Shown here: piece after piece, positions 1-12,300 of the stretch
Layout of the letters: every line of letters starts with the position of its first letter
Position numbering within the stretch: the stretch's first letter is position 1
NCBI GenBank assembly: GCA_000934455.1
Contig: KN888202.1
Span: 2,246 to 23,956, forward strand
DNA length: 21,711 nt
Source: Apostichopus parvimensis
Taxonomy: Eukaryota; Echinodermata; Holothuroidea; Aspidochirotida; Stichopodidae
Reading direction: 5' to 3'
Program-made: the position numbers and the translations under genes
Notes under the pieces: generated by a model
What the model was told of the DNA's origin: nothing
Seen by the model: only the letters and a program-made list of their open reading frames with translations
The model's database searches: none

Positions 1-120
1 GTGCCAGTGTATTTTTTTTTGTCCGGGCGGCCGAGTTTTTCGTCCGGGCGGTAGCTTTATGTCCAGGCGCTAGCCAGCCTTTTCAAATTTTGTCCGGGCA
101 GCGCGCCCGGACAAAACCGG
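1..120. repeat. GTCCGGGCG direct repeats and hairpin
   Basis: Within an intron of MMUT upstream of the first visible exon. GTCCGGGCGG occurs at 21-30 and 42-51, GTCCAGGCGC at 61-70 and GTCCGGGCAG at 92-101, spaced about 20-31 bp. A perfect 12-bp stem (TTTTGTCCGGGC at 88-99 with its complement at 105-116) has a 5-nt loop. GC-rich against an AT-rich background, so it is likely the edge of a transposon or satellite, identity unknown. Confidence 0.6.
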
Positions 121-224
121 TAGTGGAGAACACTGTGTAAACTATTGGAAATGCAGTGATCTAACGAACGTTACGTGGTAGCCCTTGAAATGCAAATCAT
201 GTGCCTTTTCTTCTTTCGACCTAG

Positions 225-329
225 GTGCTGTTTGACAGCATTCCATTGGATAAGATGTCAGTTTCCATGACGATGAATGGGGCTGTCCTACCAGTCATGG
301 CGATGTATATCGTTGCAGCAGAAGAACAG
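225..329 (+). CDS. MMUT: MMUT exon, residues about 172-206
   Basis: First exon seen in the window. It has 35 codons and begins with an intact Val codon (GTG) after CCTAG, so this is an internal exon and not a start codon. It reads [20 protein letters not shown] and ends at AEEQ before the donor [15 protein letters not shown] belongs to the TIM-barrel substrate-binding domain. Intron phase 0 on both sides. Confidence 0.96.
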
Positions 330-3300
330 GTGAGACACTCAGATCTAGTAGAGATGATCTACAAAACCAACCGCAACTTGAAGCAACGGTCTTCAAATTC
401 TAAGGCCCTTGACCCAGGAGCGTCCATTAGGACCGAGCCATGACCCCAACAGACTCCCACCCCTCAGAATCGATGCTCAGAATACATGAAAGTTAGCTCC
501 AAATATGGACATCAGCAAGCCCCGTAAACTGTAGATAGGTTTTCTGATGTCCGGAAGAATCTCGCAACTCTGCAAAATTTCTTTGCGACCCGTTTTTTAG
601 GTCGCGTCCCATTGTTTACAGACCGTCAACTTAGAGCAGCTCTCAGAATTTTATCAGACTGAATGATCCTCCTAGGTGTTTTTCACCCAATGAAGGTCAA
701 TGATTAAGTAATTAATAATTCCATTTGATTCTCAGCATTTCTTTATAGCCCGGATACTTTTTTCATATGATCATTATTGATCACATATTAAAAAGCAACT
801 TGAGAAATTTGTCCAATTATGAAAATATGTCTCGCCATGGTAACGACCTACATTTGTTATTAACATTTCAGTGTCCTATGCAACTTTGTGCAAAGCACAG
901 TCAGTGTTTTGACTACAATTATAGCATCAGAACGATTGTGTATTGGATTAATATTGCTCGGTAGAAATTCGTTTCAATGGGGAAAGAAGCGTTCTGTCAT
1001 GTTACTGTTTGATGGATAAGTTTTTATCCAAAGTTTTTTAATGAAAGTATTATGAATGTTTTTTTATGAAAATGCTTGTCTTAATCTTTTCGTTTAGGGA
1101 GTTGGTCAAGAGAAACTGGCAGGGACCATTCAAAATGATATCTTGAAGGAGTTCATGGTTCGCAATACCTACATCTACCCCCCGGAACCCTCCATGAGGA
1201 TAATAGGGGATATCTTTGCCTACACCTCACAGGTATTTTACTTGTACTATAAAACAGATATATTGAAAATATGTCATCCTCTCAATTGAATATACTGATA
1301 CCCTTACCACAGAGACTCATAGCAGAGGAGAAACAATGTGGGCAAATGTGAAATTCTGTATATCTATATAAGTTGAAGTAATCATTAAATTAATGTTATC
1401 ATTGCACAACAGTATACTTGCATTTCCCATCTTGCAATGCTATCTCTCTGTCGGGGTATCTTGGTTATTGCCAGTCGCTGGTTGGTATAATGCAAAGTTG
1501 TCAATCGCAATTGCCCTCTCCCTCACCCGCACTCCACCCTACCATCATAACCACCTACCCCCCAACCCTTCTCTCTCCTATGGCCTTTTTACAAACTATT
1601 TTAAGGTTGTTTACGTATGTCAGTCTTCTTGTAAGTTCTCATTAAATTCTGATGTCCCATTCGATGTTGAGTGACAGCTGTGTGTCAGGATATTAACTTA
1701 AGATCTTCCACGATGCTAGTTTTTCAAGATAAACAATTTTGGCCAACTTATTAAATTATTACTTTATGCATAATTGCATATTCATTGAAAGTCTGTTTGA
1801 TACGAAGGTTCACCTCTTAGCCTAACCAGACTGAACTCATTTCACTTAACAACCTTTATAGAGGGTAATTTAGATCTCTGAAATATCAAAAGACTAATGT
1901 TAGAATTATATTTTCCCATCTCAACAGATGCGTGAATATATTTATAATAACCATTTTCATGCATTATTTCATAACAATTTTTCCCCATTCTTTTTATAGC
2001 ACATGCCTAAATTTAATTCAATATCGATATCAGGGTACCACATGCAGGAGGCGGGAGCAGATGCTGTTCTGGAACTCGCCTTTACAATAGCAGACGGATT
2101 GCAGTACTGCAGAACAGGTAAGTGATACTGCCTGTATAAAGGCGGGGAAAGTTTCAAATTAACCCATTAAAGGCATTGAAGACTCGCCCAAAACCGTGTG
2201 CTGCGCTCTGAAAAAGTTAACTTTCCGTTGCTTGCAAGTGAAGTTTCCTTCTTGTCGCTACAAAATGCAGACAGTTATGAAACGTGATACCTTGTTATCT
2301 TTTATCTAGACCTGAGATGTCCATCGCTGCTATATGTACACTGTGTTGTGGGTATTGACCGTAGCAGTATGTATTGACTGTACACTAGTGTCTAATTACC
2401 GACGGTAGCAAGCTGTGTGTGTATTTTCTGGGATGGATGGTGGTGTCTAACACTTCTGTTACACCTTATTCTAAACTAGGTCAGATTACCGGCATGAGAC
2501 GTTTCTTTGTGCGCGAGTCTTCACACCCTTTAACGTAGGGGTGCTGTTGCATAGTTTACATATCTCTAAGTCAAAACTCGAAAAAGCAATTATTTTATTT
2601 TTTCCATAAATTTGAAATAATATGAGTTCAATTCCTCACTTTTCCAGATCAAATTTCCATGAATAATTCATCAAGGAATAATACTCCAATAAGTTTTCAT
2701 TATCTGAGCTTTGTAAACTCCATGTGCATATATTAAACAAGCTTCAATGTCTTGACAAAAGTCTGAAAATGTTGTAAAGTTTTTTTGTTTTTTTCACTTT
2801 CGTTTTACACCGCAGGTCTAGAGGCAGGACTCAACATTGATGAGTTTGCTCCGAGGCTATCCTTCTTTTGGGGTATTGGAATGAACTTTTATATGGAAAT
2901 TGCTAAGCTGAGGGCCGGCAGAAGGCTGTGGGCTCACCTGATGAAAGACTTGTTTGATCCCCAAAACCCTCGCTCATTGATGCTCAGATGTCACTGTCAG
3001 ACATCAGGCTGGTCTTTAACAGAACAGGTTAGTCTGGATTGCGACTAGTTTGAAGTAGGGTAACCCGGCCGTTTGCGAGATGGAGGGGGAGCATGTTGTG
3101 GGGGAAAGGTGGGGGGGCAAGGGGCTGGAGGTACTCTGCCTGATTTGCAAGTTTGCCTTTATGTCGATACTATATTGAGATCCAGCTCTCAATTTTTATG
3201 ATCTGAAATTATGTCCAAACATTCTTGGGGGGGGTAGGTCATTTATTGTTTCTGCCTCTCGCTTATGGAACCAACTCCCCTTAAAAATCAGACAAGCAGC

Positions 3301-6300
3301 TACACTCTCTAACTTTAAGAAGAGCATCAAATCCCACTTAATGACAAAAAAAGCTTTTATATAATCTTGAACCATTAAGTTTTTCTTCTGTCATTGTTTT
3401 GTATTATTATGTATTATTTGTATCATTTCTAATTGTTAATTGCACCATGAACATTCTTTGAGTGGTGTGTGCACATTAAAAGTCGTATTAGTATTATTAT
3501 TATTACTAAATTGATGGTGAAACTGTCAACGGTGATAAATTTGTGATATATTACAAATACTCCGCCATCTAGGGCTGTCTATTACTTGTAGAAAAAACCA
3601 GCACTAAGATCTTTCTCACACATTTCAAGAAAGTTAGAAAACTTTTGTCTCGATAGGTTTCTTAAATTTTGTTTGAGCTTTGGGTGACGACAAGTCTAAT
3701 CCCAAAAGCTTTGTGATTGTAAATTTGAAGACCACAATGCCTAGAAAGCTAGTAGTTATACATGAGACACATCAGTTTACTGCTCTTTATTAAAAATTTA
3801 ATTCATTTATTAAAATTATAATAATCATAATAATAATATTGAGGATTTATAAAGCGCAGACATATCTATCGATAACGCTGAAGGTGCATCGCAATATTAC
3901 CCTGGTCATCACAATATTACCCTGGTCAACGATAACTTTACCTGTCAAACATAGAGACAATTCCTCCACATGGCAGCAGCTAAACAGTGCTCAACGGACA
4001 GTTTTATCTCACAGGTCCCCATTTATACACCTGGCTGAAGAGAGGCAATGGAGATAAAATGCCTTGCCCAAGGACACAACGTAATGATCTGTCCAGGGCT
4101 CGAACCTGCAAAGCTTAGATCACAAGTCCACTGCCTTAACCACTTAACCACAACGCCCTCACATTAGATGGAAATTAGATGGATTAACTGTTTTCCATTC
4201 ATTTTTATTTGCCCACAGGATCCATACAATAATATAATTAGGACGGCCGTGGAGGGCATGGCAGCAGTATTCGGTGGCACTCAGTCTCTGCATACAAATT
4301 CATTTGATGAAGCTCTCGGTTTACCAACGGTCACCAGTGCCAGGATAGCTCGAAACACCCAGATCATCCTGCAAGAGGAAACAGGAATACCCCGGGTAAG
4401 AGCAGGAATCTATTCTATGCAGCAGGGTGGGTATAATTATCAGGAAACATATTCTGCACTACTAGTCATACCTTGTTGGGCATGGGTGAGGAGGAGCAGG
4501 AACCCTGCTCTATATAATAGGTTGGTCGAGAGCAGGAGTCATACTCTTATATAAGAATAGTGGGCAGAAGGAACCCTGCTCTATATAATGTGCGAGAGCA
4601 GGAGTCATACTCTTATATGAGAATAGTGGGTAAGAGAAGGAACAATGCTGTGAACAGCAGGGATGTATCAGGGCAGGAATCATGCTCTGCATAGCTGTGG
4701 TAGGAATCGGACTGTATACAGCTATGCTCTATGTAGCAGGGGTGTTCCTGAGCAGGAAATAGGCTCTATATAACAGCACCCTTACTATATTGAGCTATGC
4801 AATATATAGCAAGGGTGGGCATAATCAGGAAACATGCTCTATATAACAGCACTCTTACTATATAGGGCTATACAATATATAGCAAGGGTGGGCATGAGCA
4901 GGAAACTTGCTCCAGATAACAATATCCGTATGCCTACTCTATAGAGCTCGTTATAGCAAGGGGGGTGGGGGTTAGAGCAGGAATCATGATCTGCAACACA
5001 AGGGGGGAAGAGCAGGGATCATACCTCCTGCAGCAAGGGAGGGTAAGAGCAGGAGTCATACTCAGTATAGTGGAGATGGATAAAAGAAAAGAAGAAATAA
5101 ATAATTACAGAGCATGGGTGTATGTCTTAGTATGGTTAATATGGAATATTATAATATAAAATAGAATGAAATATTGCCTCTAAGAGTCATTGTTGTAACT
5201 CTGAATATGTCTTTTCTTTCTTGTAAAGGTTGCTGATCCTTGGGGTGGGTCATATCTGATGGAGAGTCTGACAGATGAAATATACCAAGAAGCTAAGAAG
5301 GTCATTGATGAGGTCAGTAATCTCATGAATATGCATGATTCCCTTCCACTATTGACTATTAATCAACACTTCAGTATTTGTTAATGATAAAACTCTTTAG
5401 AAAGTTTCTTTTGACTCACAATTCTCCAGAAAGGTTGGATTGATGTGGTAATCTTTTTTCATTCTTTTTTTTCTTTCATGTGTGTGTGTGGAATCTGTGG
5501 ATGTGTTTTGAGAAAGAATTGTTTTGAGTATGAGGCATTAGAACAAATAGCTCTTTGCTAGGTAAACTTTCTGGTCATGTTCTGCTTTTGGGCACTAAAT
5601 GGTACTTTTAGTGTGTTTAAGTTGTGCCAAAACACTTTCTGGAAATCAGCTTAGGCTGCGGTTGAGGTGTCAATACTATCTTAAAAGTACCTGAAGAAAA
5701 TTGTGTGGAACATCACACAGATCTCTCTCAGTTAAGTTGGACATAGCTACTTACCTTTGCAAAATGGAATGTAGCCAGATAATTTAACATTGAGTAACTG
5801 AGTAAAAAAATTGACCAATGGATTAAAGTATATACTTTAATAGCCTAACAGTTATTGCAAAAACACTGGTACTGCTTTTACCTAGGCCTAACCTAATTTC
5901 CTATAATATTTTTAGACTCAGTGCAAACTTGGTTTTGCTATACAAGGGATAGTGCTAAACTTTAATAGATCTGCTGTTATGTGAGCCTACTGTTTTATCA
6001 TTTTGGCAATGGGATGCAATCTTCAAATAATGTTTCATTTTTTCTCCATCAGGTTGAAGAGATGGGAGGAATGGCCAAAGCTGTAGCCGATGGATATGCT
6101 AAATTAAAGATCGAAGAATGTGCTGCCAAGAAACAGGCTAGGATAGACTCGGGACAAGGTTGTCATTTCCTTCTCTTTCTTTCTCTTTCACTCTCTCAGT
6201 TTTCATCTTCTAGTTAATATCAAAGAAAATTCTGAATTTTGTTATTCATATTAAGTCAAATTAAGTTACTGCAGAACTTCTGAAGAGAGTTTTAGTGTGT

Positions 6301-9300
6301 GGGAGGGGGGGGGTCTGGGGTGGGGGGATGGGGGAAGGTGGTCAAGGTGGCTCATCTTGACAGTGTATCATTCTGGTGGTGCATGCTGGACCGTTAAAGC
6401 AAACAAAGATCTCCAAAGAAAATATAATCTGTTATTTTAATCCCAACAAAATTTCACCAGGACTGATAGAATTAGGTATAATGTGAGAAGTTCTGCAAAG
6501 ATATAGAAACAAGAAAATGTTCAATACACTCTATACTAGATTTGACTGTTAATAATGTGTAAATTTAGAATAAATGGAACAATTAAAGCCAGAAATACTT
6601 CACACTTGTGTGTGTTTTTTCATTCTGCACAACACACTTTTCCTTTTCTATAAAGTTTTGATATAAAAGTGGATGATTCCTTTCATGCAATGCTTACTCT
6701 TTTTTACAGAGGTTATCGTCGGAGTAAACAAATACCGGTTGGAGACAGAAGAACAGGTCGATGTATTATCCATTGATAACACAAAGGTCAGAGAGACTCA
6801 GATAGCAAAACTGGAGAAGATTCGACAAACTAGGGATCAGGATGCGGTAAGTAGCTTTAGGTTGTTTCATATTTCTCTTCCTATGAAGGTAAAGTAACTC
6901 TGTTTTGAAAACCATTTAGTATCAATTTGAGAAGAGTAAAAAAACTTTCCTTAGGATTGTTTCTTCAAATTGACTGACATATTTGATGGTGGGACTATGT
7001 GGTCGATAAAGAGAAGGTTTATCAGATGAGAGGCAGTCCATCTTCTATCTAGAGAGATGACATTGTTTGTCAGAGGATGTAGATTAGTGTTATTCTGTTA
7101 AAAATATTTGTTTGTGGAGACTTTATGAAAAGTGTCCTTCGAAAAACAAGTAGCTAGTGAATTTGAAAAGGTAGGAGGGAGAATGGAAAAAGGAAGTCCT
7201 ATGTATTTAAAAACAGAATTGTTTATCCTTGAAAATTTCAAAATGTAGGGATAAACATTACTGAATCTACAAAATCTTCAACCTTAGAGAAGGGTGAGGC
7301 TGGGAGGGAGAGAGAGGGGGAAGGGGAGGGGAGTGTTTGGGGGAGGCAGAGGATGGAGTTGTGGTGGGGTAGCTATGCTGCCATAATTTCATTTTTCTTT
7401 TTTATTTCTTGAAGTGACATCTTCCAGACCACTACCCCTAATTTCCACCAGTAATGTTAATAAATGTAACCTGGAACTATGTTTAGTACAGACAATTTTG
7501 TAGCAAGTCATTCCTGTGAGAAATGGTTGGTGTGTACTAAGCAATGCTGATGTCATGCTGATTTAGTGTTCTTACTTTTAATAATTTATTTTTTGTTCAA
7601 TTTGAATTATTTTTCTTGAAGGTGAAAGATGCTTTAAATGCTTTAACGAAATGTGCAGAAAGCGGAGAAGGAAACTTGTTGGACTGTGCAGTGAAGGTGA
7701 ATATATATAAATTATAATTTACGATGTATCCGTTTCTTTTGAAGGGCTAGGTGAAGTAACCGAATGTTAAAGGATTGGTTCAGTTGTCATACATGTTTAT
7801 GTTATATGAAAGAGGACAATAAAAGAAACACAATGGTGAAAAAACTGTTCAAATATCTTTTTCGGTTAAAGAGATATTCAAGTGTAAAGCTTTATCAGAT
7901 TGTGTAGAAACTGCTGAAATCTGACTAGCTGTGATGTCACATCCTCAGTTTTTTTCTAAATTTTTTTTGAGATTTCATGACTTTCAACCAAAAGATATGT
8001 CAGGAGATCTCATATTTGTCAAAGGAAGTATTTGAGATTAAACATCTGAAGAATTTTTGATTATATTATTTTCAAATGTGTTAAAAAATGTAAATAATTT
8101 TTAAAGAAATATATTCACACATGTTAAGGAAGTGAGGATGTGACATCACACCCTCACAGTTTCTACACCAGTCATTTTCAAAGAAATTTTGATATCTTCG
8201 AAGTGTCATATCTCCTTAACAGAGCATGCTATCATGGTAGTTTCTTCACTGTTCTTTTTGTCTTTTTGTGCTCTTTCATACAAAATAGACATGTCAAACA
8301 CCTGAACCAATCCTTCAATATCCATGTCACAAGGTTGTGACGTCATTCATCAGTTTCTTGGGACGTTGAGAAACTTGAGGAATTTTCCTACATTCACCTG
8401 TCAAAAGTATCAGCATCAAAAATAGGAAAAGTAAAAAGAAAATGCCTCCCTCTATCAAGATATGGGAGTTATGACTTATGACATCTCCTCTAAATTTGAT
8501 ATACCTTTTGCTAGTTTATGAATGTACATGTTTCAACACTACTCTTGTGACCTTTTAATAATCAGCAAAACAAATTCTCAAATTTTGTGATCATGATAAA
8601 GTTATTAAAAACAGAACATTGATAACATGAAAAAGTTTTCTATATACACCTGGCAAAAATGGTGGAATATGTAATGGCTAAAAAAACAGAAGGAAAAATG
8701 AAAAACAAAGAAAATCCTCCCCAGAGCAAGAGATGGTAGTTAGTTCAAATAAACTCTAAAAAATAAAAAGGGTTTATGCATAAATACATGTTTCATCACT
8801 ACTAAGGTGCACTATTAATAAACAGAAAAATAACTCAGCAATGAAAAATAAGAACCAGAAAAATAGATTTTAAATTTTACCATCATGATGAAGATGATAG
8901 AGTTAATTCTCTTAATGATCTTGGGTATTTGAAGTATTTAATATTCAATATTGATATCTTTAATATACATTAATATTTTCAAATTTGACCTCTAACTAAT
9001 CACTGTAATTATATGTGTCCTTTATGTACTTCTTATCCTATTTATAAATTTATATTTATGCTGGAATAAATTTTTAAAAATATATAAAAAAATATTAAAA
9101 AAAATTAATTGATGTTTTCCTTAGGCCGCAAGGCTTCGTTGTACGGTCGGTGAGATCTCCGACGCCATGGAAACGGTCTTCAACCGACACGTTGCCGTTG
9201 ATAGATTGGTCAGCGGGGCCTACAAGTCAGAGTACGGTGAGGACAAAGAAATCGAGGCCTGCATCAAGAGAGTTGAGGTAAAGTATTACCTGACCATAAC

Positions 9301-12300
9301 AAATGACCCCAAAATCTGCTAGATATGCTTACATGTGAGGGATAAAAAAACCTTCTTTTTTTTCTTTCATTTCCTGGACGAGGCACAGTCAGATTCTGTT
9401 GCTAGGCCTGGCAACGAAAAAAGAATGAGATTAGGCCGGTTAATAATGTTTCTGATGGAATCTGAACTTATTCTACCTTTCCTTTCCCTGCCATTATTTT
9501 ATATATTTACTCAAGGTTTGATAAATGTGTATATGTGTTTGATGATGTCGACTAATTTCCAGTTCATTTGCAATTGATTGCAGTCAAATCAGTCAATGTA
9601 CAGTAGAATAATTATTAATCACCAGGGAATCTTTGGAGACTTTAGAAAATCTATGGGTGTTGACAATTTTGTTTCTATTAATACCACTACAGTATATGTA
9701 TTAGAAACTGGAGAATGATACAATTTTACATCCAACAGGAATTTATGAACAAGGAAGGAAGGAGGCCTAGATGTCTGGTTGCCAAGATGGGTCAGGACGG
9801 ACATGACAGAGGGGCAAAGGTGGTAGCTACCAGTTTCGCTGACCTTGGATTCGATGTGGATATTGGTCCACTATTTCAGGTATTCATCTTTGATTTTCTT
9901 TGATCACAGAATTTACATGATATTTTTTGGTTTGCAGTAGGTGATTTGATCTCTGCAATGTCGTCCACATCTAATACCTTCTCCATTATTTCTCCCCCCT
10001 CCCCTCCACCTGACTTCACCTCTACATCTTCCTAACATAAAAGCCTATTAAAAGTCTGTACGAAGCTCCTCCAGGGCAGTAGTGGATGACGTTTTTGGGA
10101 AATTGGAACAAATTGTTTTGATGTAGTACTCACCTCTACCCCTCTTCATACCTTATGGATCTTTCCTAACCCACCTTTACCTCCTGCTACACCTCCCCCA
10201 TTTTACACCCCCCATCTGGTTCTCCTAGCTACTCCCTTCTTTCCCGAGTCCAACTGCATAATCTTTCAATGAAAAAAATCATCAGTTCGTTAAGAAATGT
10301 GAACAAACCCTTTGCTGTACAATCTGTCTGAACATGTCACAATTTTTTATTTATGTGTAAAAGTAAGTTGGCCTGACGTTTCGATCCTAGCAGGATCTTC
10401 TTCACATGCTAAATGACAAGTAACAGTAACAGAAGGGACAAAAACACACACAGGAGAGACAGGTTAATGAGCATGGTGAACACAAAGAGATAGATGTAAG
10501 GGGATTAGTAGACAAGGGATGGAGAGAAAAAAGAAACCAACAGGGGAAGAGGGAGAGGTAGGAGATAAACAGTGGAGGAACAAAGATCTGCTAGGATCGA
10601 AACATCAGGCCAACTTACTTTTGTACATTCACTTACACAGGCTCTCTAGTAGATGAGCAGTTTGCTAACAGTTTTATTTTATTTTTATTTTTTATTTTAG
10701 TATAAAGCTCATAAGCTGTTGTTTTTGTGACCATTTCTCTTCCATCCCTCTTGTGATTATGTCTATTCTAAACAGACCCCTGTAGAGGTCGCTCAGCAAG
10801 CCATAGATGCCGATGTACACATTATCGGAGTGAGTACTCTCGCTGCCGGCCATAAAACCTTGGTTCCGGAACTGATCACAGCCTTGAAGGAACTTGGAAG
10901 AGGGTATGAATATGCATAATTCAAAGTTTTTCCCCTTTTCTAATCTTGGAAGAATCCGAAAGACAGACTTTTCCTTCCATATCGAAAACACTGACAAATC
11001 GGTGTAATTGTAATGCCTCAAAATTCGGGATATTTTACTGGCTGAATGCCAGATACATGTTGCTGTGCCTTAATTCAAGGAGAATGCCAGTGGGAATTTT
11101 GTGCACTGGGTGAAAATTGTGAAATTCTATGCATAATAATCACAGCTAGATGGGCACCTTGTTCTGTTCAGTGCAGTCAATTTATAATACATGTGCATTT
11201 GTTCACAGGGCTGATGCTTTACTACATAATGAATATTCATACAGAGAGGCTGGCTGTTCAATTATATTAAGCTCTAAAAGCCAGATTCTTAATTAATGAG
11301 GAAAGTCTTCTGGAAGAGCAAAAAGGTCGCCACTTCATGACCGCTAAATGTTGCCTTCAGCTTCTTCTTTTTTTTTGTGAAATATAAAATAGTGGAATAT
11401 GGAACAGAACATGTTCGTCATAAAATGCAATTTCATTGCATTATAATCCTGATTGGAATCATTAAATGAACCCTGATCAATTTTCTTTTGTTTTATCATT
11501 TCAGTGATATTGGTGTCATTGTTGGAGGCGTCATCCCTCCACAGGACTACGACTTCTTATTCGAACAAGGAGTCAAAAGCATCTTTGGACCAGGTATTAC
11601 TCTATTCATATATTTCTTTAAAATATGAGATTGGCAAAAACGAAAAATTTGCCTTTGAAAATGTGACAGTACAACAAAATGGAGGATTTGATGTGAAATT
11701 TATCCTCTGATGTCACTTGGGGTTTTTCTACATAAGATAGAGCTCAAATATCTTAATTTGATTGTTTATGACAAACTTTGTCCAAATCCTCTGTACAAGT
11801 CTATTCCATTGCTAACTCTGTCAAGAATGTGTCTACTTTAAGCCAACCGCATTTTCCACGACTGATTGCGACCTGGTCTGGACTCTACCGTCCTGACTTA
11901 GTGTTTCATAGTCCCAAAGACCAATGGTCGTAGAAACTAACCCCTGTGAACTGATGAGCACACACAAGGACTGTTTTCTGTTACAATTCAGAGGTCATTT
12001 TGGTCACGTGCAAAAATGGCTTCCCTGGGGTTGATTACGTCTGTCAAAGCTGGGCAAATTTTAATTGTCACAAGCACACACCGTCGACATCCAGTCAAGA
12101 AAACACTACATGTTGAGTATCTACTCGATTGAAACTCATGTGACCTTAACCTGGCAATATCTTGATCATGGTAATCGTAAGCACACGCACACTGTGCTGC
12201 GTCGTATTCAGTCAAGCAGTGTGTGGCAGACTTAATGACAAACTTAATGTCAACGAGGTTACAGAAAGGTGATAATATTTGCAGTGATTTGTCCTGGAAA

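Larger units (their letters stand above)
3028..4218 (+). other. MMUT intron 4
   Basis: Intron of 1191 bp, GTTAGT...CCACAG. In order it holds a G-rich stretch (3075-3128), a LINE reverse-transcriptase tail (3232-3510), about 300 bp of AT-rich sequence, and an antisense tRNA-derived SINE (about 3815-4160). Confidence 0.85.
7697..9124 (+). other. MMUT intron 9
   Basis: The longest intron, 1428 bp, GTGAAT...CCTTAG. Holds a family-A fold-back MITE (7767-8318), then a diverged direct duplication (about 8380-8900), then very AT-rich sequence up to the acceptor. Confidence 0.85.

Noticed and set aside
225..443. Reading 225 as the start of a short 72-residue protein
   Set aside because: GTG at 225 is preceded by a splice acceptor and the peptide matches MMUT from residue about 172; after 329 the frame is intronic.
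1393..1674. Two overlapping + strand frames of 93 and 75 codons in MMUT intron 2
   Set aside because: Low-complexity composition, no similarity to known families, no splice support.
3839..4057. 72-codon frame over the SINE
   Set aside because: Lies on the opposite strand of a pol III-derived SINE and contains its short tandem duplication; not protein-coding.
4088..4160. True tRNA gene on the minus strand
   Set aside because: A and B boxes are present but the sequence continues into a SINE body and tail, and I cannot form a full cloverleaf with an acceptor stem.
4396..5062. CRISPR-like array
   Set aside because: Repeats are degenerate, contiguous without unique spacers, and in an animal intron; it is a minisatellite.
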